Positions 27,641 through 36,300 of a stretch of DNA of 40,110 nucleotides are shown piece by piece (position 1 is the first letter of the stretch; each line of letters starts with the position of its first letter). The position numbers were made by a program, and so were the translations under genes. Origin of the DNA: a virus; IMG/VR virus record IMGVR_UViG_3300010883_000104, positions 1-40,110 of that record, one strand, 5' to 3'. The notes under the pieces were generated by a model. The model saw nothing but the letters and a program-made list of their open reading frames with translations, was not told the DNA's origin and made no database searches.

Positions 27641-27668
27641 ATTATATCAATTTTTTCAAAAAAGTAAA
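27641..27668 (-). promoter_or_regulatory. Strong promoter of groL
   Basis: TTTACT (27668-27663), 16-nt spacer, TATAAT (27646-27641) with extended TGA. The only promoter of the set with a 16-nt spacer. About 25-nt leader to the groL ATG. Confidence 0.78.
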
Positions 27669-27677
27669 GGGCTAAGT

Positions 27678-29000
27678 TTATTTTTCTTTACTTAATTGTC
27701 CTGCCGCCTCTTGTTCGACCACTTGAGCATTCTTAACGGCTTCTTCGCCACCCTTGATTGCTTTGCTTCGGTCTTTAGCGACAAAATATGTGTTGAGGTT
27801 CTGAGAAAGATTAGCGACGGCCTCAAATAGATCTACCACTGAATCACCTAGAATATCCAGGTATCCAGAGGCTGTGCTATAAATCTTCTCTGGCGAGACT
27901 TCAAGTGTGCCTAAGTTCTGATAGTCTATAATATCGTTTACCTTAGTAGCCAACTGCGATGTGGACAGCGACCACTGGGTCTTTCCACCTTCTTTGGCTT
28001 CGGCTAATACCTGTTGTTCCCACTTGCTTCTTAATGACTCTGCTGTAACTGCTACAGGCTCCTGCTCCTCTGGAGTCTCTTCTTGCTGCTCAGGTGCTTC
28101 TCCTGGCATTGGGATAGCCTGCCCTGTGTATCCAGCAGTCCTAGTAAGGAGCGCATATTGTGTAGGCCAATCTAACTCTGGGTTTGTAAGGATACTCAGT
28201 GACTCTTGAGGGGACTTGCCTTCAAGGGAAACCAATTTTTGCCCACCACTGTTAATCGTTATCGCCTGGAGGAAGTTATCTCTCCTGAACACAAACTGTC
28301 TCATATCAATCTCTGATACTTCTCGGTCTCCACCCTCTTTGTACACAACAACGTATACCATTTCTTGGAACTCGTTCAAAGCATCAATCAAATTTGTATA
28401 ACTGCCTTTCACATCTGTGGTGTTCTTCAGCAACTTTAGACTCATTGGTACATTTGCCGATCCATATTCCGTAAAGGCTATGATATCTTGGATAGGAAGG
28501 TTACCTTTTTCAGAAACCTCTGCCTCTTGTTTACCACCAAGTAGTGCAGCGAGGAAACCTTCAAACACAAACCCAGCAGTACTAGCACCGAAACTATTAA
28601 TAGTTGCGTTTAGTGCCTCTAGTACAATCAAAGTACTGATGACTCTTCTAGGAGACGAGATATTGTTGTCCGGCTCTTGCAGTCTCTTTATGAATGCGAG
28701 CTTCTCTGGAAGACTCGCGCCTCCACCGATGGCTCTGAAGATCTGGTTTACCTGTCCTCTTTCTAAAGAAGCAGGGTCTCCCCAGTTCTCAGTGGGAGAA
28801 AACTTTGGAAGAGACAATACAAACTTCTTTCCGGCCTCAACGTCCACTGGGGTTGGGTCCGAGGGTGCGGCCTCCGTAATTTGCACCTTATCACCTAGAG
28901 ATTTGATCTGCTCTTCAACAATATCGATCAAGTCCTTCAGTCCAACACCGACGTTGTGGGTCGTTTTAAAATGTTTCTCTATTAGTTTTTCTAAACTCAT
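27678..29000 (-). CDS. Large unknown protein, possible PD-(D/E)xK-like domain
   Basis: 440 aa. Residues about 143-190 read FVFEGFLAALLGGKQ, then LPIQDIIAFTEYG and PMSLKLLKNTTD: a Glu, then Asp, then x-K, in the spacing of a PD-(D/E)xK nuclease core. The protein also has a Glu/Pro-rich linker (about 300-320) and a helical C-terminus. It sits between clpP and groL. It may be a virion-associated nuclease or a structural protein with a degenerate fold. Weak ribosome-binding site, and no clear promoter upstream. Confidence 0.78.
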   Translation of the reverse strand: MSLEKLIEKHFKTTHNVGVGLKDLIDIVEEQIKSLGDKVQITEAAPSDPTPVDVEAGKKFVLSLPKFSPTENWGDPASLERGQVNQIFRAIGGGASLPEKLAFIKRLQEPDNNISSPRRVISTLIVLEALNATINSFGASTAGFVFEGFLAALLGGKQEAEVSEKGNLPIQDIIAFTEYGSANVPMSLKLLKNTTDVKGSYTNLIDALNEFQEMVYVVVYKEGGDREVSEIDMRQFVFRRDNFLQAITINSGGQKLVSLEGKSPQESLSILTNPELDWPTQYALLTRTAGYTGQAIPMPGEAPEQQEETPEEQEPVAVTAESLRSKWEQQVLAEAKEGGKTQWSLSTSQLATKVNDIIDYQNLGTLEVSPEKIYSTASGYLDILGDSVVDLFEAVANLSQNLNTYFVAKDRSKAIKGGEEAVKNAQVVEQEAAGQLSKEK

Positions 29001-29030
29001 GCTTTAAATAGTTAATATTATAAGTAAATT

Positions 29031-29756
29031 CTAAATAATTATGTCAGCAATCCCAAGTTCTACTGCTTGCTCTGCTGTAAGGTAAACGTTTACCTTTCTA
29101 TCCATTAGTTTCTTGAGATATCTCTTTGTCATATCTGTCTCTTCAACAAGGCAGTCTATGTGTTGTTCCTGTAGATAACGTATCTCGTCCATCTCATTCT
29201 CAAGACTGTGAAGTGCACCATGACTTGCGCCAATAACACTGTGCATCATGATACGACAGTTCTTCATAATCTTTCTTTTACCCTTAGTGCCTGCTGATAG
29301 CAACAAGACTCCAGCGGACATAACCTTTCCTATCCCGAATGTTTCTACGTCACAGTCTTTCTTAACCATTCTCATGGTGTCATAGATCCCGAACATCTCT
29401 GAAGCGGAACCTCCGTGAGTAGAGATTAGAAGTTCGATTGGCTCATAAGTTGTTATCTCTTCCGACTCTGGGTCTTCTGGATCCTTCAACTCTGTCTTCT
29501 TGCCCATTCTTTTAAGCATCATCAGAGAGTATATTAACTCTGATGCGGACTCCTCGTTAATCTCTCCATGGAGAGATAGGGTTCTAATCTTGGGTTTAGC
29601 CTCTTCTTCGGCTGGTTCCATGAATAGATATGGAAGCATGTCGGCTAGAGTTGGCTCTTCGCCTTCGGCGCTTTCAGGACTGGTCTCCAGCTCTTCTTCT
29701 GGTTCTTCGACCTTTTCCTTGATCTTCTTTGTTGTTATAATTTTCTTTACATTCAT
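29031..29756 (-). CDS. clpP: ClpP-like serine protease with Asn in the triad
   Basis: 241 aa. A 55-residue acidic N-terminal extension precedes the ClpP core. Catalytic Ser147 (GKVMSAG) and His172 (CRIMMHS) are present, and ISTHGGSASEM and the oligomer helix are recognisable. The residue matching catalytic Asp171 of E. coli ClpP is Asn223 (KVNVYLTAEQA), as in a few cellular ClpP proteins such as Listeria ClpP1, which are weak alone. Could partner the phage ClpX (14907-16208) or be a virion-maturation protease. ATGA overlap with 29753-30160. Confidence 0.88.
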   Translation of the reverse strand: MNVKKIITTKKIKEKVEEPEEELETSPESAEGEEPTLADMLPYLFMEPAEEEAKPKIRTLSLHGEINEESASELIYSLMMLKRMGKKTELKDPEDPESEEITTYEPIELLISTHGGSASEMFGIYDTMRMVKKDCDVETFGIGKVMSAGVLLLSAGTKGKRKIMKNCRIMMHSVIGASHGALHSLENEMDEIRYLQEQHIDCLVEETDMTKRYLKKLMDRKVNVYLTAEQAVELGIADIII

Positions 29757-30160
29757 GGCTTTTGTTCCCGCTTTCTTTTTATGTCTCTCTTATAAATACG
29801 TTCCAACTCTGCCATTGCACCTTCCCAATCTTCATATTTTAAAATAAACTTGTATGTTCTAGGGAAATGTGTTATCAGATTGGAGACTGAGACAAGTTTC
29901 CATGTCTCAAAGGTTCGGTCATCCAATCTTTTTATCTCTTGCAGTTCTTCTTCTGGGATCCCAGTCTTATGTAGATTAGTATACTTTAGTTCTCTGGCCA
30001 AACTTAAGTCGGCAGAGACTATTCCAAGAAGTGTCAGGCATTGTTTATTAATCTCAGTCATCATGTTAACAAGATGCCCATAGCTTAACACCGTGGTTAG
30101 CCCTCTGTACGCAAACACGCCCAGCATAAACCAAATTAAATCATTGTATTGTCCAAACAT
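29753..30160 (-). CDS. Small N-terminally anchored membrane protein, apparently leaderless
   Basis: 135 aa. Residues about 3-28 (YNDLIWFMLGVFAYRGLTTV region) look membrane-inserted; the rest is helical and ends in a basic tail (KRDIKRKREQKP). The -10 of a perfect extended promoter ends nine bases before the ATG. First gene of the unit running to clpP. Function unknown. Confidence 0.75.
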   Translation of the reverse strand: MFGQYNDLIWFMLGVFAYRGLTTVLSYGHLVNMMTEINKQCLTLLGIVSADLSLARELKYTNLHKTGIPEEELQEIKRLDDRTFETWKLVSVSNLITHFPRTYKFILKYEDWEGAMAELERIYKRDIKRKREQKP

Positions 30161-30169
30161 ACGGACCTT

Positions 30170-30198
30170 ATTATATCAAAAGCCGGAACTTTTGTAAA
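30170..30198 (-). promoter_or_regulatory. Strong promoter of the clpP unit
   Basis: TTTACA (30198-30193), 17-nt spacer, TATAAT (30175-30170), extended TGA. Only nine bases to the ATG at 30160, so the leader is at most about three bases. Confidence 0.85.
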
Positions 30199-30200
30199 GA

Positions 30201-30881
30201 TTAAACTTCAGTCTTCTGTGTGAGTCTACGGAAGATCTTCTCAGAAAGTTCTTCAGCAAGTTGGTCTTTGTTTTGCTCGGTGAGCTTTGCTTGGACCTTT
30301 GCGAAAACTGCTTGGAAGAACTCGTTCTGCTCTGTTGTCTGAACTTCTGTGATGGTTGTGTCATTTCCTGCGTCGATATTTGTGTTTATGTTGGCAGTAG
30401 TGGCAGTCTCTGTAGTTGTGGTAGTGTCGGTGTTATCCGTTGTGTCGGTAGTCGTACCAGCATCAGTAGTTTCGGTGGTGTCAGTGGTGCCTGTGCCTTC
30501 CTGCATCATGTTATCACGATACATTGCAGCGCCTTCTTCCTCATCGTCATCGTCCATCTCCATGTCCATCTCCATGTCCAAATCATCGGCGGGCTCTTCA
30601 GCGTCACCAGCCTCGACATTAACCTCGACGTCAAGGGCATCCTCAAGTGCGGCGGCTACAGCGACTGCTACCTTTTGTGCGAGATCCTCTGGGGACTCAT
30701 CGGCATCGTCAGCCATAACTGCGTCGATTTCTTCGGCATCTTCCTGCGCCTCTTCTGTGTCAAATTCACCTTCCTCGACCTCATTTTCGGCTACGAAAGT
30801 TTCCGCAAGTGGTCTAAGGTCTGCCAACTTCATAAAGCGGCGAATTGTTGCTTCGTTAAGAATTGTCTTTTTACTCATCAT
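30201..30881 (-). CDS. Acidic scaffold-like virion protein (putative)
   Basis: 226 aa (or 225 from the second ATG). Starts MMSKKTILNEATIRRFMKLA, a helical motif typical of phage head-region proteins, then becomes extremely acidic (about 35-130, including a Met/Glu/Asp repeat DLDMEMDMEMDDDDEEEG). It continues with a Thr/Asp-rich low-complexity stretch (TTDTTETTDAGTTTDTTD) and ends in a helix (FQAVFAKVQAKLTEQNKDQL). Acidic low-complexity proteins of this kind are often scaffolds or cores. AAGGAGC precedes the ATG. Assignment tentative. Confidence 0.75.
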   Translation of the reverse strand: MMSKKTILNEATIRRFMKLADLRPLAETFVAENEVEEGEFDTEEAQEDAEEIDAVMADDADESPEDLAQKVAVAVAAALEDALDVEVNVEAGDAEEPADDLDMEMDMEMDDDDEEEGAAMYRDNMMQEGTGTTDTTETTDAGTTTDTTDNTDTTTTTETATTANINTNIDAGNDTTITEVQTTEQNEFFQAVFAKVQAKLTEQNKDQLAEELSEKIFRRLTQKTEV

Positions 30882-30955
30882 TTTGCTCCTTGAAAAAAAG
30901 ATTCAAATTAAATAGTCCTTTAAATGCTAAAGTGCTTTAAATTATATACTTTTTC

Positions 30956-31198
30956 TTATATTCTGTTGTTGTTTATTCTCTTTAATAATTTTTTTTGGGC
31001 GGCGTTTTCTATTTGTTTTACTCTCACAAAACTAATCCCGAGTCTGTCGCCAACTTCTCTAAGTGTCATTCTACCGTTTTTATCGATTGCAATCAAGGAA
31101 CAGTTCAGGTCCTTTCCATAGTCTATCCAATGTTTGCAATCGTCTATAAGACACTCCACATCTTTATCCTTACACATGTCTTTACACATTTTTTTCAT
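30956..31198 (-). CDS. Sigma-region-4-like HTH protein with Cys-rich N-terminus
   Basis: 80 aa. The C-terminal MTLREVGDRLGISFVRVKQI plus ENAAQKKLLK matches the helix-turn-helix of sigma-70 region 4, the part that reads the -35 box (TLxEVGxxLGISxxRVxQIE). The N-terminal 35 residues carry five Cys (C5, C9, C16, C21, C33), suggesting a metal site. No regions 2 or 3 are present, so it is not a full sigma factor; it may redirect host RNA polymerase, for example to later genes. ATGA overlap with 31195-31512. Confidence 0.82.
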   Translation of the reverse strand: MKKMCKDMCKDKDVECLIDDCKHWIDYGKDLNCSLIAIDKNGRMTLREVGDRLGISFVRVKQIENAAQKKLLKRINNNRI

Positions 31199-31512
31199 AA
31201 TTCATCGGTCTCCTCTGCTATAATGTCAAATATATTTTCTATCTCTTCATCTGAAAGAGAAAAATTCTTTTTGGTTTCTTTCGCTTTTGCATAACTTTTA
31301 TTCAATATCTTTTTCCTTATCCCTGCTTGATCTTTATATTTTTCTAAGAACTTCAGAAAGTCTTCATCCTGTTCGATATATGCTGTAACCACAGCCCTAA
31401 AGAAATCTCCCTGCTTTAGTTCATCAACATGCAGTCTGATTCTTAAGTCTGCATGCCTCTTGTCTGTGTCGCCAAAGACAATCTTCTTTTCATATTCTCC
31501 GTAACTGATCAT
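31195..31512 (-). CDS. Small protein, unknown
   Basis: 105 aa. KKIVFGDTDKRHADLRIRLH, VDELKQGDFFRAVVTAYIEQ, then a charged helical tail (EEIENIFDIIAEE). The middle resembles a ribbon-helix-helix-like arrangement (strand then two helices), which would make it a DNA-binding regulator, but this is only by eye. ATGA overlaps on both sides tie it to the IMPDH gene and the region-4-like protein. Confidence 0.72.
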   Translation of the reverse strand: MISYGEYEKKIVFGDTDKRHADLRIRLHVDELKQGDFFRAVVTAYIEQDEDFLKFLEKYKDQAGIRKKILNKSYAKAKETKKNFSLSDEEIENIFDIIAEETDEL

Positions 31513-32615
31513 CTTCTTAATATATGGGTGCTACTTTCTATCTGCCCTGCGGGAGTCTGTTGGACGAAGCGAGCCTTTCGATGGAACTCTTCAATCGTTC
31601 GACAACCAGAGTAAGAAAGTCCGGAGCGGATTCCTCTTCTCAACTCATCTAATATGAGATCAACCTTACCTTTGTACGGTATTGTGGTCGAGATACCTTC
31701 AAGAGAACTGAACCTTCCGTGCCAATCAATCTGGGCTTCTTTACTCGCCATGCCTCGATATGCTTTATATTTTTCTCCACGTCTATTCTCATAGATGTCC
31801 CCAGGAGACTCATCCGTTCCTGCTAAAAGAGATCCTAGCATTACGGCATGAGCACCTGCGGCGAGTGCCTTTACAATGTCTCCGCTGGTCTTTATGCCTC
31901 CGTCTGCAATCAGTTTTACTTTTCTATCAGTCCTCGCACAATCAACTATAGACTGAAATGTTGGCATGCCGTGGCCTGTCTGGATCCTGGTTGAACAGAT
32001 ACTACCACCGCCGATGCCAATTCTAACGCTGTCGGCTCCCCAGTCTGCTAAATCATCGACGGATTCCTTAGTCGCTACGTTGCCAGCCATAATGTGTGCA
32101 TTGTTACCGAAGGTCTTCTTGAGTGACTCAAGAGCATTCTTTACCAGAGAGTGGTGTCCGTGTGCAACATCAAGGCAAAAAACATTAACGCCTTGTTCAA
32201 ACAATGCGGTTGCTCTTTCGAGGTAATCGCCTGTTGTACCAATGGCTGCGGCCACGTTATAGTTATCTTCTGGTTCGATGTCGGCTATATATCCACCACT
32301 CATAATATCAATCTCTGCCCAATGCTGGCTCATTACTTTATTGGCCATCTCGGCTTGTTCGGAAATAGAATTATATCTATGTAGCACGCCTAGGCCACCG
32401 GCTTCTGATAAGGCGATTGCCATTGCTGATTCAGTTACCGTGTCCATGGGACTTGATATAACCGGAAGGGTCAGAGTAACTGGTCCTAGATTATTGGTCA
32501 GATCAACCTCTTTCCTGCTCTCTATTTCTGAATACTGAGGAACCAACAGAACGTCTTCAAAAGCATATGCTTTCTGAAATTGCTCTTCTTGTTCTCCCTT
32601 CTCGTTAATTATCAT
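31509..32615 (-). CDS. guaB: IMP dehydrogenase/GMP reductase family enzyme without CBS domains
   Basis: 368 aa TIM barrel. [20 protein letters not shown], then the active-site loop [17 protein letters not shown] with its Cys, [37 protein letters not shown] and the C-terminal [16 protein letters not shown]. The C-terminal pattern favours IMP dehydrogenase over GMP reductase. The two CBS regulatory domains of cellular enzymes are missing, so the enzyme should escape nucleotide feedback. It fits with gmk for guanine nucleotide supply. GAGGGG precedes the ATG, inside the end of 32605-32892. Confidence 0.88.
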   Translation of the reverse strand: MIINEKGEQEEQFQKAYAFEDVLLVPQYSEIESRKEVDLTNNLGPVTLTLPVISSPMDTVTESAMAIALSEAGGLGVLHRYNSISEQAEMANKVMSQHWAEIDIMSGGYIADIEPEDNYNVAAAIGTTGDYLERATALFEQGVNVFCLDVAHGHHSLVKNALESLKKTFGNNAHIMAGNVATKESVDDLADWGADSVRIGIGGGSICSTRIQTGHGMPTFQSIVDCARTDRKVKLIADGGIKTSGDIVKALAAGAHAVMLGSLLAGTDESPGDIYENRRGEKYKAYRGMASKEAQIDWHGRFSSLEGISTTIPYKGKVDLILDELRRGIRSGLSYSGCRTIEEFHRKARFVQQTPAGQIESSTHILRR

Positions 32616-32892
32616 CTTTAGTTCCCCTCTTGTTGAAGTCCTCGATTATCTTGTTTGCCTTTTCCCAGCACGGAGGGCAGTAAAGATTGACCTTCTTCTC
32701 CTCTTGCCTGACACAAACATTCCACAAGCTTAACATATCTTTATTGGTTTTGTCAAATGGATCGTGACAATTTGTACACTCATCTGGTAATTGAAAGAAG
32801 AGGCCCACCTTTTCATTGATATCGTTTTGTGCCTCTTTTTTCTTTTTAGCCAAACCTGCTCGCTCTATCTTTCTTTTCATTTTGTTTCCCAT
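32605..32892 (-). CDS. Small zinc-ribbon protein
   Basis: 95 aa. Basic N-terminus (MKRKIERAGLAKKKKEAQND), then CTNCHDPFDK and CPPCWEKA forming a Cys4 ribbon (C39, C42, C72, C75), linked by a strand hairpin (WNVCVRQEEKKVNLY). I recall similar proteins in large phages, without known function. TAATG overlap with dut. Could bind nucleic acid through its basic start. Confidence 0.82.
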   Translation of the reverse strand: MGNKMKRKIERAGLAKKKKEAQNDINEKVGLFFQLPDECTNCHDPFDKTNKDMLSLWNVCVRQEEKKVNLYCPPCWEKANKIIEDFNKRGTKDDN

Positions 32893-33371
32893 TAAAACTC
32901 TCCTGTTGAACCGAACCCGCCTGAGCCTCGTGAAGTATTCATGAGCGCGGGATCTTGCTTTGTTTCCACAATCTGTGGTGTTGCTATTGGCACTACAACA
33001 ACTTGTGCGAGCTTTTGCTTTGGCTCTATAAGTTGATTCTCGTTGCCTATGTTCTGTAAGTTTACATATATCTCGCCAGTATATCCGCTATCGATAACAC
33101 AAGCGCCAACTATTAATCTTCGTTTGGTCGCTACAGAAGACTTGTTCTTAACCTCTAACATGTAACCTGCTGGTAAATCAACCTTGAGTCCTGTTGGTAT
33201 CAAACAACTTTGCCCTGCTGCCACCATGATGTTGCAGTCCTCCCATAGGCACTTGGTACTCCACTCTGGGTCGTAACAATAAAACAGGTCTGCTCCAGCA
33301 TCTGTTTTGTGTTCCCTGACTGGTAACTTGGCCTCTTGCCTGACTTTATAAAAATATATTTTCTCTACCAT
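32892..33371 (-). CDS. dut: dUTPase
   Basis: 159 aa trimeric dUTPase. Motif 1 DAGADLF, motif 2 NKSSVA, motif 3 VIDSGYTGEI, motif 4 KLAQVVV and the C-terminal Gly-rich motif 5 RGSGGFGSTG are all present. Removes dUTP and yields dUMP for dTMP synthesis. GGGGGGGAAGA precedes the ATG. Confidence 0.96.
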   Translation of the reverse strand: MVEKIYFYKVRQEAKLPVREHKTDAGADLFYCYDPEWSTKCLWEDCNIMVAAGQSCLIPTGLKVDLPAGYMLEVKNKSSVATKRRLIVGACVIDSGYTGEIYVNLQNIGNENQLIEPKQKLAQVVVVPIATPQIVETKQDPALMNTSRGSGGFGSTGEF

Positions 33372-33381
33372 TCTTCCCCCC

Positions 33382-36300
33382 CTATCCTATTAATCTCAAA
33401 TTATATCTAATTGATCTTGTTGAGAACCCCCACTGCTCTTCCCAGTTTAATCTTCCAACATAAGGTCTATTGATATAAACCTTGTCATCGGACTTGACTC
33501 CCCAACATTTAATTGAAGTAGAGATGTTGTTGGAGTCGATGACTCGAAGAATCCAATAGTCCTTACCATTCTTTGTCTTCCTCTTGATAATCTCTCTTGG
33601 GATAAACCAGACCACCTCTAAGTCCGGATCATACTCGGATATTGCTGGAATGAAGTTCTCATCAAGTTTTTTACGTGTGTTTTCATTCAACACTAAATCC
33701 ATTGGAAAGAGCCCAGTGAGTTCCGACAAGTGATGTATCTTCTCCTCAACTGAAAACTCCCCTTCCTCCATGTAAGATTCAATAGACTCGTTGAGTTTCT
33801 TCTGACTCTTAGGTCTATCAGCGATGGCTGCTGCCCAGAAGTGTTTCATACCCGTGAACCGATCATCGCTAAGTGTGTCTAATGCTCCCGCTCGACACAT
33901 CACGTCAAGAGTCTTTTTATTAAGTTTACTATAAACAATCTCCTCGTTGAAGAGTAACTCCTCCACTGTGTGGAATGGCCTGTGGTTCAATATTTGTTGA
34001 ATAGCCGCATCCCCCAGACCCTTGATCGAAGTCAGAGGTTGGATCAGCGTCTCTCCATCCTGTGATATTTCCCACACTGTTCCGGAAGTGTTGATGTTTA
34101 GTTTTTCAATATTAAATCCAAAAGATTTGGCGATGTTGATTGCTCTTTCTTTTCGTTTCTCCGGCTCTTTATCCAAGAAAGCGGCCATCCACTCAGAGGG
34201 ATAGTAGTTAAGAAGATGGGCACACTGATAACTAAGAATGCTGTAGCTGACAGCGTGGGACTTATTAAAGCCATACCCTGAGAAGTACTCGAATGTTTGC
34301 CAGAGTTCTTCTGCTTTCGACTTCTGAAGTCCGTTATCGACACAACCTTCGACAAACTTGTTGTAGATCTTTTGCTTTTTCTTTTCATGGTCTCCAGTGC
34401 CCTTCTTAGTTAGTAGTTTGCGAAGGGTGTTTCCTTCGTCTAGTGTGATGTTTTTACCCAACTTGTGAGCCAGAAGAGCAATCTGTTCCTGGAAGATAAG
34501 GTACCCGTACGTTTCCGAAGTCACCTCTTTAATAATTTCATGGGCGTAACTAACTTCAGAAGGGTTATTCTTTGCCTCAACATAAGTCTGGTCAACCTTA
34601 GCACTCAGTGGGCCGGGGCGGTAAATAGATGTGATAGCAGAGATATCAATGATGTTCTTTGGCTTGGCTCGGACACAGAATTCTTGGGCTCCCTTTTCGC
34701 TAAACTGGAAGACGCCTGCCCACTTTCCCTTGTGAAAGATATTCTTATAAACGTTCTGGTCTTCCAGGTTAATAACATCTGGGTGGAGTTTCTCATCGTA
34801 GTATGATTTAATCTCGTCAAAAGTGGGTTCCTGAACATTGTGGTGTCTGCGGAGAATGTGTCGGATACAATCCTCAATCATTCGTAGAGACGCCAGTCCC
34901 AGAATATCAAACTTAATAAACCCTAGGGGCTCTAAGTGTCGTACATTCTGTCCCTCACTCCATGGTGTCTGCCGTACTCCCCCGCTATTGATTAAGGGCA
35001 TCCACTTATCTAAATCCTCTCCGATAACCACTCCGCCTGCATGACGGGAAACGCTGCGGACTTGTCCTAGTAAGGCTTCAACGTGAGTTTTAACATGCGG
35101 GTATGTATCCAAGAATCTTTTAAGAGACTCTGAGTATTCCATCACCTCTTCAAAGTTTGGTACATATACACCTGCCTTGATTCCATGAGCCTTCTTGGCC
35201 AGTGGTGTGGCTTCTTGAATCATCCGACCTGTGACTAGGTTTACTTCCGAGAACGGAATGTCGTAAAATTTGGAAACGTCCTTGATGAGCGATCTAAGCT
35301 GAAGAGTGTTATAATTTGAAATAGGAACAACTGTAGAGTCTCCCCACTCCTCGATCAACATCTCTTTTAACTCCATAGGGTTTGACACATCATAGTCAAT
35401 ATCAGGGTAGTCAACTGCGTCTCTTCGCAAGAAACGAGAAAACAGAAGCCCATACTTGATTGGGTCAACTTGTGTAATGTCCAGTACATAAGCAACCAAA
35501 GACCCTGCTGCGGATCCACGGCCAGGGCCTGTGATCTGTACAGATGCAGCCTTGTCGGCAACTGCTTGCATCGTTAAGAAATATTTTGCGAACCCCCTGT
35601 CTTTGATTACTTCAAGTTCCAGTTTCAGTCTGTCAATGTATTCTTGACTCTGGTGCAACTCCTTGTCTTTAAGACCAGTGATACAGTTTTCAGTTAATGC
35701 CTGAATGTCTGTTTTGCCTTCGGGGACAACAAACTGTGGGAGTCGAACATTATCATCAGGCATGAAGTCTTCAATGATATCGTGTGCGATGTGGTGCGTC
35801 CTCGTTATTGAATCCATAACTAAGTCGTCGTCATACTCAACTCCGGCTTCACTGGAGTACTTGATATAACTTTCCCACATTTGATCCCCGTTCTTAGGGT
35901 ACAACTCGTAACCAATCTCCTCAACACCAGGAGGCAACTCTTCATCCATATAAGAAGGGAGCCCTCCTTTGCCAAGCCAACCGATTCTTTTATATAGTTC
36001 TCGGTCCTTCCACGCATCAGGGGTTGGGTAATGACTATCAGCAGTAGAAACCAACTCTACATTCATTTCCTGGCAAACCTGGATGATGTGTTTGTTTAAC
36101 TGATGCTGATCTGGTATGTTATTCCACTGTAGTTCTCCATACCAACGATCACCAAAGACACTCTGCATACGACGAGTTGTTGACCTCATCGCCTCCAGAA
36201 TCGCTTCAGGACCATCTTCCCGATTGTCCCAATAATTACCAGCGTATACTCCGCCAAGACAAGCACTGGCAGCAATAACACCATCACTATAGCGAGACAA

